DNA from: an uncultured Drancourtella sp.
Lineage (GTDB): Bacteria; Bacillota; Clostridia; Lachnospirales; Lachnospiraceae
Length of the DNA: 26,673 nt
Assembly (NCBI GenBank): GCA_937880845.1
Contig: CALFLL010000043.1
Span: forward strand, 1-26,673
Direction of reading: 5' to 3'
The notes below the pieces were generated by a model. That model made no database searches. It was not told the origin of the DNA and was given only the letters and a program-made list of their open reading frames with translations. Position 1 is the stretch's first letter. Every line of letters starts with the position of its first letter. The translations under genes were made by a program, and so were the position numbers. This document shows positions 1-8,154 of this stretch, in pieces.

Positions 1-2436
1 AGGAAATTTCCTTATTTCTTCGTCGCTTTAATTCTTTGCGATAATTACGGACAATAGTTTCGCTGTCTGCGGTAAAGGTGTAATCACTTTCCACACGTTT
101 TCCATTGATAAGAAGCTCTGTATTTTCTTTTTTCAACATCTGCCAGCCCACAAGTTTGTACTGTGTACCGACTTCTAAGCCCTCTAAGGTTACGGTATCT
201 ATGATTGTTACCTCTTTTCCAGCTTCAAGCTCTTTGTTTCCGTCTTTATCGGTAGCGGTAGTATGTATCTTGATGATACGCTCTGTAATCAATACAGTTT
301 GCCCGTCGTCCTCAATGTCTTTATGTTCCGCAACTTTCACGGGTTCGTCTGGATTGCTCAAATCATACAATTCTTCAAAGGTAACAAGGTTCTTGCCACC
401 TAAAGCAGACGCATTGAATGTATAAGCAATTTCCACTTTCATAGCTTCATCATCAGCGATAAAGGTATAGTCATTTTCTACACGCTTTCCGCCAATGACA
501 AGTTCAGCGTTTTCTTCCTTTAACATCTGCCAGCCTTTGAGCTGATATTTTGTGCCTTTTGTAAGTCCGTCTAATTTTACAGTATCAACGATTGTTACCT
601 CTTTTCCTGCAAGGATTGTCTTTTCGCCGTCCTTGCTGGTCGCTGTGGTATGGATAGAGATTTCTTTTTCGTATTCATCAGTCAGCGTTCCTAAATCAAT
701 CACAAGGTTATTTCTTGATACCACGATTTCAAACGGTGGGATAAGCTCAAAGCCTTTGTTACTGTCAGAACGTAATTCCTCAATGATGTAAGTATCATAA
801 GGCAACGCCCCTTTGCTGTCGTCTGGTTCAGAAGTTCCAAACCATACACCGTCCTCGCTGGTCTTTCCTGCGTTGGTATTGTGCTTATGAGAAGTCCAGT
901 CAGCAGAAGTGGAGAACTGCCCGTTATCATCAGTTACCACAACGTGACTTTCGCCAGTCGTCTTGCTTGTGATCCTAAAGGGAACATCAGCAAGACGCTT
1001 GTGTGTGCCTGCACCGATTTTCACACCCTCAATATCCCCACGCTTAATCTGATTATAGATAGAATGGGCTTCGTCGGTTAAGTCAACGATTTTTCCATTT
1101 TCTGTGATTGTAAAATCAATCGGTTTTGCACCGTCAGTTAAGTAACCGTCGGGAGCTTCACTCTCAACGATACGGAATTTTCCATAAGGTAAGAGGTCAG
1201 AAGAAGTAGAAGCGATACCCTCAATATCTGTACGAATTGTCTTTACCACTTCATTTTTCTTGTATAACTTGCCCTCAACCAAAACAGCATTATCATTTAA
1301 GGAAATGATGTCAAAGGCAGTATCTTTCAAAGTGGCACTTCCTTGTGGCTTTGTATCGCCCGTTTCTAAATCTCGTTTCTGAATTTTGACACCGCCACGG
1401 ATAACCTTATCTGATACGGAAAACTGGTTACTTCCAGATAATACGGCAAGGTCGCCGTCCTCGGTAATCTGTGTTACATATAAGCCCTTAATCTGTTCGG
1501 ACTTATCGCCAGCCTGCATATATGCACCGTCTAACAAGTAACCGTTTGGAGCTTTTGTTTCTTCTACGGTTAGTGTTCCAAGTGGAAGAACGGCTTTACC
1601 GTCCTGCATATAGAAACTGTCGCCAGATACCTTGTATGCGTCCGCTAATTTTGTGATGTAGTGGGTTGTCCCGTCGCTGTCAGTTTCAGCGATTGTCTTT
1701 GTCGTCCATGTTCTTGTAGCTTCGACAGGGAGGTTGTCTTTGTTATAGAAGCCTGCATAATACTTCCATGTAAATTCCGCACCTGCTAAAGAAGCGTTCC
1801 CTTGCGAATTGTCTTTCTGTGTTTCCATATCAATCTTGAAAAGCTCAATCAAAGTGTCTGTTACTTTTGGTGTATCTGATACTTTCAAAGTCGCTGTCTT
1901 TCCAGCTTCAACCTTTAAGGAATATACAGTTTTATCCACTTTATATCCTGCTGGTGCGGATAATTCCTTGATATAGACTGTGCCAGCCGTTACCTCTACA
2001 ACATCTGTATTCCCGTTTTCATCAGTCGTAAGGCTGGCAAGCTGTTTCGTGCAGTCCTTATCAGAAAAGACACCATAGGTTGCACCAGCGACAGAGTAAT
2101 TCCCGTTATCGTCTGTAATGCTGGTATTACTGGAAGTCTTTTGCAGTTTCGCATTTCCAACATTCAGTTTCGCCCAGAATTGCCCTAATTCCTGCCCCTC
2201 GCCAGAGTAGATATAACCGCCACATTCATAGCGTCCTTTATTTTCTTTGACAAAGGCTCTTGCACCAGCGAAAATTTCGTCCTGCGTAGCTTTTGGAATT
2301 TCATTATAAGAAGCTCGCACGTTATCACATTGCCAGCCAAGATGTACGCTCAATCTCTGCCAGACTACAAGCTGTCTTAAAAGGTAAGCGTGATTTTTAC
2401 TTATTCCGCTGTGGCTGTCTGTGTACTGTGGAAAAG
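1..2436 (-). CDS. Thioester/Cna-B/VaFE-repeat surface adhesin, internal fragment
   Basis: The minus strand is open from about 2436 to the left edge and encodes a cell-wall adhesin without its N- and C-termini. Reading in from 2430: a partial thioester-type domain (RQLVVWQRL, then WQCDN and CGGYIYSGEG, about 2400-2180); Cna-B/SpaA domains with the isopeptide Glu motif (KELSAPAGY, VEETKAPNGY, VESEAPDGY, then a diverged IIEELRSD), about 2180-700; and two VaFE units (IHTTATSKDG, IHTTATDKDG) from about 680. In this family such domains form a proteolysis-resistant stalk on the cell surface, with a signal peptide before them and a sortase motif after; neither is present here. Family similarity stops near 2430 at one end and near 58 at the other, where TADSE continues into a basic stretch (RNYRKELKRRR) instead of the expected VaFE continuation. 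Proteins of this kind are often carried by conjugative elements of gut Clostridia, but no other element gene is visible. Confidence 0.8.
58..680 (-). repeat. Two tandem VaFE-domain units, 387-bp period
   Basis: Blocks of the adhesin gene recur 387 bp (129 codons) apart: GATTGTTACCTCTTTTCC appears near 205 and near 590, and CATCTGCCAGCC near 138 and near 525. Both copies carry the IHTTAT, KEVTI and GWQMLK motifs. The first unit (about 680-290) is complete. The second ends near 58, where the correspondence to the first unit (about 445) is lost. Confidence 0.75.
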
Positions 2437-2817
2437 TGTTATGAAAATGCAGACATTTATGGGGAAAAATTTGGTATTTCTCATTTGTTTGAGAAACATC
2501 CATATGAACTCTCAGGAGGAGAGAAGCAAAGAGTTTCTATCTGCCGTGCTCTGATTAATAATCCGGATCTGATTCTCGCAGATGAACCTACCGGAAATCT
2601 AGATTCCAAATCAGGGAAAATGGTAATCAATGCGTTAAATGAGATTAATGAAACACTTGGAAAGGCAATCATCATGGTCACTCATGACCCGCAGATGGCG
2701 AGTTATTGTAGTAGGATTTTTCTTTTGAAGGATGGGATGATTCTTGAGGATTTAAGAAGAGAAGGAACAAAAGACGAATTTTATACACAGATATTAGGGG
2801 AAATGAAAGAATTATAG
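2431..2817 (+). pseudogene. ABC transporter ATPase, 5'-truncated (BceA/LolD-type)
   Basis: The reading frame ending at 2817 carries the second half of an ABC ATPase of the MacB/BceA/LolD class, which energises FtsX-type permeases in peptide-antibiotic resistance or lipoprotein release. Visible in order are the signature LSGGEKQRV, Walker B LILADEPTG, the D-loop GNLDSKSG and the H-loop MVTHD. The Walker A P-loop and Q-loop half (roughly 100 residues) is missing. The frame runs open upstream to an ATG at 2293, but residues before about 2431 are antisense to the adhesin gene and unrelated to any ATPase, so that start is an artefact. The protein could not bind ATP normally. An ATG (2820) follows the stop, as a permease start would in a bce-like operon, but it leads to only about 25 codons. 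Confidence 0.85.
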
Positions 2818-2829
2818 AAATGAAACTGA

Positions 2830-2958
2830 AAAATCAAGAGGTATATATTCAAACAATGGTTAGAAAATGCAGAAATGGTAGTAGATGTTCAAATTAAAAA
2901 TAATTACTTGGAAGGGGCAGCCGTATCAGACGAAGAAAAGATTGATTATGAATCGTGA
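2830..2958 (+). pseudogene. Short open tail, possible 3' remnant of a gene
   Basis: A 42-codon open stretch without a start at its head ends in TGA at 2956-2958 and contains KQWLENAEMVVDVQ and SDEEKIDYES. The composition looks protein-like and differs from the ATPase frame. An internal ATG at 2875 has no ribosome site before it. I do not recognise the family; it may be the tail of a gene deleted between the ATPase and the regulator. Confidence 0.3.
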
Positions 2959-2970
2959 ATAAGATATGAT
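2942..2970 (+). promoter_or_regulatory. Promoter for the truncated regulator
   Basis: TTGATT (2942-2947) and TATGAT (2965-2970) are 17 bases apart, followed by GGCGGAG and the ATG at 2999. The -35 lies inside the preceding gene tail. Confidence 0.5.
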
Positions 2971-2998
2971 ATAGTAAATATAGGGCGGAGATTTTACG

Positions 2999-3310
2999 AT
3001 GATTTCAATATATTTGTGTGATGATCACGATGAACAATTGCATTTATTTCAAAAAATTCTTGAAAATTATATTGATAAGACGAAAATAGAAGCAAAAATT
3101 GTTTCCGTTAGAAATAATCCAGAAGATACTATTGCTGATGCAAAAGCAGAAAGAGAAGAAAAAGTGTTGCTTTTTTTAGACGTTCAGTTGGATGGCTATA
3201 AGATGGATGGATTTGAATTAGTCAACAGGCTAAAAAGCATCAATGAAAATTTTTGTTATGTTTTTCTTACATCTAGATCAGATTTAGCATATGGTAATGA
3301 AAACAAATAG
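2999..3310 (+). pseudogene. LytTR-type response regulator, receiver domain only (3'-truncated)
   Basis: This frame encodes the receiver domain of an AgrA/ComE-like regulator: acidic pair at residues 8-9 (CDDH), phosphoacceptor Asp61 in LFLDVQL, and the switch Thr in FLTSRSDLAY near residue 91. In the family about 140 further residues follow, including the LytTR DNA-binding domain; here the frame stops after 103 codons, and roughly the last 15 bases or more are antisense to the permease gene's end. It has a good ribosome site (GGCGGAG) and its own promoter, so the stub could still be expressed, but it could not bind DNA. It is unrelated in sequence detail to the complete regulator at 6546-7250. 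Confidence 0.75.
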
Positions 3311-5101
3311 ATTGACAGTCAATTTCATTGCATATTCCGTACTAAGATCGGCTACTGTCGTCTGTTTGGAATAGCAAGAGCATACTTCCAGATCATACGG
3401 TGTCTCGTCCTTATAATTTTGCTCAAACTTCTTCATGTCTTTCTCCAGTGCTGGTATATCGCTTTGGTTTGCACGGATCAGGATCAGTTTAGTCGGTCCT
3501 TGTTTTATTGTCACCTCTTCAATCCGCATTGTTTCCTCTTTGATTATTTCTCCTGTATGAATATTCGTATATTTCCACATCTCCTGTGCTTTTTTAAAAT
3601 ACTCATCTGAAAATACAACAATATTTTCTAATCTTCCTTGTCTGAAACATCCAACCAGACTTCCAATCTCTTCTCCCGTTATGATTCTTTTTGTAAATGC
3701 CCCTCTGTTTGTAGATGGTATGTAAGCTTCACACGGAGATCCGATATGCAAATACGGATTCTTTTTTCCCAAAGACCAATCTAAAGGCTGGGCTTTTACC
3801 GACCGATCCTGCTGATGTACCACATAAACCCTTTTTCCTTTTGCATCCAGAGTTAAAGATTTTGCCTGATAGTCCGGATCTACTGCTTTTTTCAGTTCAT
3901 GGTAGGCAGATTCCGATATTCCAATCGCAATAAATGTTTTCCGTTTAGAAGGCATTTTTTCTTTTTGTACGTTTCTGGTTGCCGCCTTGATCAGATTAAA
4001 ATTAGAGATAATATCTCTGGTTGCCATCAATGCAATCAGATAAATGAGAACAATGACACCGAATCCTTTCGCATATGTCAGCCACGTAACTTCTGCAAGG
4101 GTGATTCCTTCTCCCAAAACAGAATATATTACTTTCTCAAATAAAAACATGATTGCATTTCCCAACAAAAATCCACAGATGACTGCACAGACAAACCCAA
4201 ACAGTAATTCCAGGGTCATGATGGTATACAACGCTTTTTTTCGGATGCCTAATGTGACAAAAATACTATAATTTTTTGTCCATTTTTTCAGATAGAAGAT
4301 CATTACAAAAGTCATTAAGAACACCATACAGATTGCCATTGGGATCATCGCATTCCACAAAATCAACCCCAGTCCCTGCCCAATCAGAAACAACTCCGAA
4401 CGGTGTATCTCAGCCATCATCTGATAAATTCCAATACCCGCAAAAGAAAATGTTGAGATTATAGTTGTGCAGATCAGATACAGACAGTAATCTTTCCAAT
4501 CATACCGGAAATTTTTCCACACCATTTGGTAAAATAGTTTTGTGTATTTCCCCGGAAAATCCAACCTTTTGCGTTCCTCTTCCTTCGCCACTTTTTCTTT
4601 TTCTTTATTCTCTTCTGCCAATTTCAGGAAATCATCCCACACATCTATAATTTTTCCGGTTAATATCTCTATACTGAGTATTAAAAATAAAACTAACGGG
4701 AAAAGTTTTCCTGCATAACTGTCTGCTACACTTCCGAATCCCATTTCATCAATATATAGATAAACAAGCAACACGATGAGTGCCCCAATATTTAGATACT
4801 TATTTCTTTTAAAGGAACAGGCAACTAAATAAATGCTTAAAAAAATCTGACACACCATAACAAGCGTAAACTGTATGGTAAGTACTGTAAATATATCAGA
4901 CGAATTACTGTTCCAAAGAGCAGCTCCCTCTTCGGATAGCACTGCTGCCCCTGACTCTTTTAATGCAAAAAATGCTTGATAAATCGAATACCGTTCGCCA
5001 TTAAAATTAAACCATGGAAGTTGTATTAATATAATACATATCACACATAATATAATGGAAATAATCCATTTCATTTTCTTTTTCATATCATTCATTCCCA
5101 T
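3284..5101 (-). CDS. FtsX-type ABC permease with N-terminal membrane extension, C-terminally truncated
   Basis: The 605-codon product starts with a hydrophobic segment (residues about 10-30) and two or three more before residue 150, then a charged linker rich in KEKEK, then the typical MacB/FtsX-like body: LFYQMVWKNFRYDW, several membrane segments between about 205 and 370, and a soluble domain (about 400-590) ending at STEYAMKLTVNLFVFI. In BceB-like permeases this domain is followed by more membrane helices; here the frame breaks off inside the first of them, at the junction near 3295. It lies in line with the kinase and regulator upstream, as in peptide-sensing and resistance clusters, yet no intact ATPase is present in the window. 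ATGs at 5101, 5095 and 5086 are all possible starts; none has a strong ribosome site. Confidence 0.75.
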   Translation of the reverse strand: MGMNDMKKKMKWIISIILCVICIILIQLPWFNFNGERYSIYQAFFALKESGAAVLSEEGAALWNSNSSDIFTVLTIQFTLVMVCQIFLSIYLVACSFKRNKYLNIGALIVLLVYLYIDEMGFGSVADSYAGKLFPLVLFLILSIEILTGKIIDVWDDFLKLAEENKEKEKVAKEEERKRLDFPGKYTKLFYQMVWKNFRYDWKDYCLYLICTTIISTFSFAGIGIYQMMAEIHRSELFLIGQGLGLILWNAMIPMAICMVFLMTFVMIFYLKKWTKNYSIFVTLGIRKKALYTIMTLELLFGFVCAVICGFLLGNAIMFLFEKVIYSVLGEGITLAEVTWLTYAKGFGVIVLIYLIALMATRDIISNFNLIKAATRNVQKEKMPSKRKTFIAIGISESAYHELKKAVDPDYQAKSLTLDAKGKRVYVVHQQDRSVKAQPLDWSLGKKNPYLHIGSPCEAYIPSTNRGAFTKRIITGEEIGSLVGCFRQGRLENIVVFSDEYFKKAQEMWKYTNIHTGEIIKEETMRIEEVTIKQGPTKLILIRANQSDIPALEKDMKKFEQNYKDETPYDLEVCSCYSKQTTVADLSTEYAMKLTVNLFVFITIC

Positions 5102-5159
5102 TCAAAACCTGTTTCCGTACAAAAAAAAGTGTTATCTGATGAGCTATATGTTCCAGCAT
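5088..5159 (-). CDS. Possible 23-residue leader ORF before the permease
   Basis: An ATG at 5159 is preceded at good distance by GTAAGAGGG and opens 23 codons (begins MLEHIAHQ, ends LNGNE) that stop just inside the permease start region. It begins in the loop of the hairpin 5125-5198 and is translated through the hairpin's downstream arm and T-run. No family is recognised. It may be a leader peptide coupling translation to the permease, or chance. Confidence 0.25.
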   Translation of the reverse strand: MLEHIAHQITLFFVRKQVLNGNE

Positions 5160-5198
5160 TTTATTACCCTCTTACATTATAGTCACCATAACACTTTT
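5121..5198 (-). terminator. Terminator or attenuator between kinase and permease
   Basis: An 11-base perfect inverted repeat, AAAAGTGTTAT (5198-5188 on minus) and ATAACACTTTT (5135-5125), is separated by 52 bases and followed by a run of eight T (5128-5121). It sits between the kinase stop and the permease start and could end most transcription of the two-component genes. Confidence 0.5.
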
Positions 5199-5232
5199 CT
5201 TTCTTCGTTTCAGTATTTATGTTCCCAATCGG

Positions 5233-6549
5233 TTATTTTTTGTTCCCAATTTTTTTTAAAAACAAAATTGTCGCCTGAAACCATCCATTTTTGCAGATAA
5301 CCGCATATTTCCCGTCATATTTTTCGGAAATTCTTTTGACATTTCCAAGACCATATCCATGTTTTTTCTTATCTGCTTTTGTGGTCTGGATTTCTCCATC
5401 CTCAAGGACATTACTATGTATTGTTGTATTTCTTACAGAAATAAGTAATTCTTTTTCCTGATCTAAAATCCTTACAATAATTCTTCTGTCTTTCGATACT
5501 TCATTTGCTGCTTCGATTGCATTGTTCAGTAAATTAGTTGCTATCACCGCCAGATCATTTTCCGGAATTTGTATATTTTCCAGACTTGTCAATTCAAATT
5601 CCACGCTGATATGATTTCTTTTTGCCTCCAGGTAAAATCGATTTAAAATCGCATCAATAACAGCATGATTCGTATGAACAACCGCTTTCCATTCCATTTC
5701 TTCCTGAAGTAGTTTTTTCAAATACTCCGTACTCTCCGTATATTTCTCTGAGTTCATCAATCCATCTAATACATAGAGATGATTTCTAAAGTCGTGTATT
5801 ATTTTTTGCTGTTCCCGATAACTTTCCACTAACAATGACACTTGTTTTCTTTCTGATTCTATCATTCCGGAAAGTTCCTGATTTTTACGTCTGATGAAAG
5901 ATTCCTTTTCCAGTTTTTGTTCAATAAACAAAAATAAGACATTCCCTATAGTGAGAACTGCTATATCCATCCCAATCCAAACATTAATCCTGTTTTCCCG
6001 TATCGCAAAAAAAATGATCAAGCACAAATTTAAAACCATTCCTATTGGGACAATTAATATCTGTAGCCAATAAAGGACAGATTTTTTTTCATTTGCCCGT
6101 TTTTTCTGCATTTTATTTCCAATGATCATACAAGAAAACAGAAGGATATTTTTAGCTAAAATCAATCCCAAAGACCACACCAGACGACTTTGCTGTAAAT
6201 TTTGTATACTTTCCCCACTGAATAGTTGCATAAGAAACATTACCGCGTAATCAACCGCATACATGTAAACATAATAGGAGAATGCAACAAAAATTTTCTT
6301 CCAACTCGTTCCTTTATAAAAAAATAGAAGGATACAATTCCAAAAAAGCAATGCAAAAATCGTTTTTAAAAAAATATGAACAAAACTCAGTTGCTGCAAA
6401 AAAAAGATTCCCAAAATCAAGCTTGCCGCAATTGCCGTTGCATACATCTTCCGCTTTGTATACCTTTTTTCAAATTCTCCGCCTGCAATAAAATAAAAGG
6501 ATAAGATTTCCATCAAGATCGCATAAACCGAAAGTAATTCCGCCATCAT
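5233..6549 (-). CDS. Sensor histidine kinase, GHKL (AgrC/VirS-like)
   Basis: This is a membrane sensor kinase of the peptide-quorum/bacteriocin type. The first 200 residues form about six membrane segments; a coiled linker (SGMIESERKQ) leads to the H-box IIHDFRNHLYVL with His252, then the N-box (NLLNNAIEAANE) and the GYGLGNV glycine box of the HATPase_c domain. At 438 residues it has the usual family length. The start is set at the ATG of the ATGATG doublet at 6549, which overlaps the stop of the regulator (ATGA); the upstream-extended frame to 6609 would read back through the regulator. It phosphorylates the upstream-encoded LytTR regulator. The presumed ligand is extracellular, perhaps a peptide, as the downstream permease suggests. 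Confidence 0.9.
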   Translation of the reverse strand: MMAELLSVYAILMEILSFYFIAGGEFEKRYTKRKMYATAIAASLILGIFFLQQLSFVHIFLKTIFALLFWNCILLFFYKGTSWKKIFVAFSYYVYMYAVDYAVMFLMQLFSGESIQNLQQSRLVWSLGLILAKNILLFSCMIIGNKMQKKRANEKKSVLYWLQILIVPIGMVLNLCLIIFFAIRENRINVWIGMDIAVLTIGNVLFLFIEQKLEKESFIRRKNQELSGMIESERKQVSLLVESYREQQKIIHDFRNHLYVLDGLMNSEKYTESTEYLKKLLQEEMEWKAVVHTNHAVIDAILNRFYLEAKRNHISVEFELTSLENIQIPENDLAVIATNLLNNAIEAANEVSKDRRIIVRILDQEKELLISVRNTTIHSNVLEDGEIQTTKADKKKHGYGLGNVKRISEKYDGKYAVICKNGWFQATILFLKKIGNKK

Positions 6550-7250
6550 TCCATTCCCTTCCACAACACATATTGTTGGATTGCTTTTTGATGATACGTT
6601 TCTCCACACCGCAATTTCACGCCATTATCCATAATTACTTCATTCGCCTCAAAGCAGACAATATGGTTAATATTTACAAGATAACTTTTATATACTCTGC
6701 AAAATCCGAATTCTTCCAGTTCTTCTTCCAGATCACCTATTTTTTTATACTGCTCATAATCTCCCGTTAAAGTATGAATGACCACATATCGCTTATAACT
6801 TTCAATATATAAAATGTCTTTTACCGGAACCCTGATGATTTTTCTTTGTGTTTTAATCTCATACATTTGCTCGTTCTTCTTCAATTCAGCAATAGCCTCC
6901 ATTATGGTATAAGGAAGCACTTGTTTTATATCCCGCTTTAATATATATCGAAATGCTTTTACTTCATATCCCATGGGTGCCATTTCAATATAAGCAGAAA
7001 CATAGATTATCAAAGCCTCAACTTGTTGTTTTCTCAGTTCTCTGGCCACATCAATCCCATTTGTTTCCCCCAGCTGCACATCCAAAAACAGGAGTTGATA
7101 TAAATTTGATGAACTTTTCAATAGGCTTTTTGCATCATAAAAGATATCCACTTTCACACGGATTTTCTCTTTTTCCATCGTGTTTTCTATCCATTTTCCC
7201 AATTGATCTGCAAAAATCACATCGTCATCACAAACTGCCACTGCTATCAT
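6546..7250 (-). CDS. LytTR-family response regulator
   Basis: The 234-residue protein has a receiver domain (CDDD at 7-10, phosphoacceptor Asp57 in LFLDVQLGETNG, YVSAY near residue 90) and a C-terminal LytTR DNA-binding domain (about 135-230: RKIIRVPVKDILYIES, CRVYKSYLVN, RCGETYHQKA). It is the partner of the kinase whose gene overlaps its stop by four bases. AGGAGAAGGAG precedes the ATG, and a TATAAT (7283-7288 on minus) lies about 33 bases upstream with only a poor -35. Targets are unknown; LytTR proteins usually bind direct repeats upstream of export or resistance genes. Confidence 0.92.
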   Translation of the reverse strand: MIAVAVCDDDVIFADQLGKWIENTMEKEKIRVKVDIFYDAKSLLKSSSNLYQLLFLDVQLGETNGIDVARELRKQQVEALIIYVSAYIEMAPMGYEVKAFRYILKRDIKQVLPYTIMEAIAELKKNEQMYEIKTQRKIIRVPVKDILYIESYKRYVVIHTLTGDYEQYKKIGDLEEELEEFGFCRVYKSYLVNINHIVCFEANEVIMDNGVKLRCGETYHQKAIQQYVLWKGME

Positions 7251-7346
7251 CTGTCATTTTCTCCTTCTCCTAACCTCCTCTAATTATATCAAAATTTTTT
7301 TCTAAAGAAAATGTTTCATACCTTCTCTTCCACCATTTTTGTGCAC

Positions 7347-7394
7347 AAAAAAATCACCGCCCCCACGGCTCCTAAGTCCGCAAAAACAGTGATT
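7347..7394 (-). terminator. Intrinsic terminator of the tRNA gene
   Basis: On the minus strand AATCAC (7394-7389) pairs with GTGATT (7357-7352), enclosing a second small CGG/CCG stem, and is followed by seven T. It starts a few bases after the tRNA 3' end. Confidence 0.65.
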
Positions 7395-7398
7395 CAAG

Positions 7399-7471
7399 TG
7401 CGCGATCAGGGGTTCGAACCCTGGACACCCTGATTAAGAGTCAGGTGCTCTACCAACTGAGCTAATCGCGC
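7399..7471 (-). tRNA. tRNA-Lys (anticodon CUU)
   Basis: The 73-nt cloverleaf has a 7-bp acceptor stem (GCGCGAT with ATCGCGC), D-arm AGCTCAGTTGGTAGAGC, anticodon stem CCTGA/TCAGG around loop CTCTTAA giving anticodon CTT, and T-arm GGGTTCGAACCCC-type sequence. The discriminator is A and no CCA is encoded. No integrase or attachment-site duplication is next to it. Confidence 0.97.
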
Positions 7472-7513
7472 TTACAATATTTAATTTAGAACTTCTTGTT
7501 CAATGCAAGAGAT

Positions 7514-7542
7514 ATTATATTATAGATTTTATTAAAATGCAA
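7514..7542 (-). promoter_or_regulatory. Promoter of the tRNA-Lys gene
   Basis: On the minus strand TTGCAT (7542-7537) and TATAAT (7519-7514) are 17 bases apart, giving a leader of about 36 bases before the mature tRNA 5' end. Confidence 0.6.
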
Positions 7543-7580
7543 GAGCTTTTTTATATTTTTTTCATTTTTTTAACACAAAA

Positions 7581-7618
7581 TTAAAGGACACCGTGTCATA
7601 TCAATTTTCACAGTGTCC
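7581..7618 (-). terminator. Terminator after the thioredoxin gene
   Basis: GGACACTGTG (7618-7609) and CACGGTGTCC (7595-7586) form a 10-base stem with one mismatch, followed by TTTAATTTTG. It begins 8 bases after the thioredoxin stop. Confidence 0.7.
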
Positions 7619-7625
7619 ATTTTTC

Positions 7626-7949
7626 TTATAATTTTTCAAGCGTTTTTTCCAGCCGTTCTGCCATCTCTTCCCCGTCCATCATACCGCTCATTCTCATTTT
7701 TATCTGTCCATGGTAGAAAAGTAAGAAACACGGGATTTTTCTAATCTGATAAGTTGCTGTCAAAAGCGGGTTTTTCCCCGTTTCAACCCGAGCTGCCACA
7801 ATCTCCGGTGAAAAATCCTGTGCAATGGTCCGAAATACATCCTCCATCATGGCACATTTGCCGCACCATGAAGCGTAAAATTCTACAAGGACAGGTTTAT
7901 CGGATTCTGGCACTTCTCGTTGGAAATTCTCGTCATTTAACTGTTTCAT
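7626..7949 (-). CDS. Thioredoxin-family protein
   Basis: A 107-residue cytosolic thioredoxin-fold protein with the redox motif WCGKC (Cys29, Cys32) after VLVEFYAS, and the cis-Pro in IRKIPCFLLF. The third active-site-loop residue is Lys rather than the Pro of classical thioredoxin, and an extra Cys follows the cis-Pro, so its redox potential and partners may differ from TrxA. The ATG at 7949 is preferred over the GTG at 7958, because AGAGGTG is correctly spaced from the ATG and touches the GTG. It is a single-gene unit with its own terminator; no thioredoxin reductase gene is nearby. Confidence 0.88.
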   Translation of the reverse strand: MKQLNDENFQREVPESDKPVLVEFYASWCGKCAMMEDVFRTIAQDFSPEIVAARVETGKNPLLTATYQIRKIPCFLLFYHGQIKMRMSGMMDGEEMAERLEKTLEKL

Positions 7950-7967
7950 ACGACACACCTCTGCCCA

Positions 7968-8037
7968 TTAGGTCAGCATCTGCATCTGGGATTCAATAAG
8001 CGGTATAGTTCGGAAAAGGATTTGCTGATGATCCTAA
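7968..8037 (-). promoter_or_regulatory. Stem-loop in the thioredoxin 5' leader
   Basis: On the minus strand TTAGG plus TCAGCA (8037-8033, 8028-8023) can pair with TGCTGA plus CCTAA (7978-7968): 11 pairs with a 4-base bulge and a loop of about 44 bases, ending just before the ribosome site. A TACAAT preceded by TGT lies further upstream as a possible extended -10. Function unknown. Confidence 0.3.
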
Positions 8038-8154
8038 GTTTTTTGTTCCACCATTGATTATTGTAACAAAATTTTCCGCACGAACATCTCAATTTTCGCC
8101 TGCATTTTTTACCCATTATGCATCCTTATCCCTTTTTTACCAGTATATGCAGCA

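Noticed and set aside
60..2425. GCTGTCTG present at both edges of the adhesin fragment (near 62 and 2413) as a recombination site
   Set aside because: Eight bases are too few in 2.4 kb of biased sequence, and the flanking bases do not match; chance is likely.
2293..2430. N-terminal extension of the ABC ATPase frame from the ATG at 2293
   Set aside because: These codons are antisense to the adhesin gene and lack any Walker A motif; the open frame is a coincidence of the junction.
7399..7471. tRNA-Lys as an integration site of a mobile element
   Set aside because: No direct repeat of the tRNA 3' end, no integrase and normal housekeeping genes on the right side.
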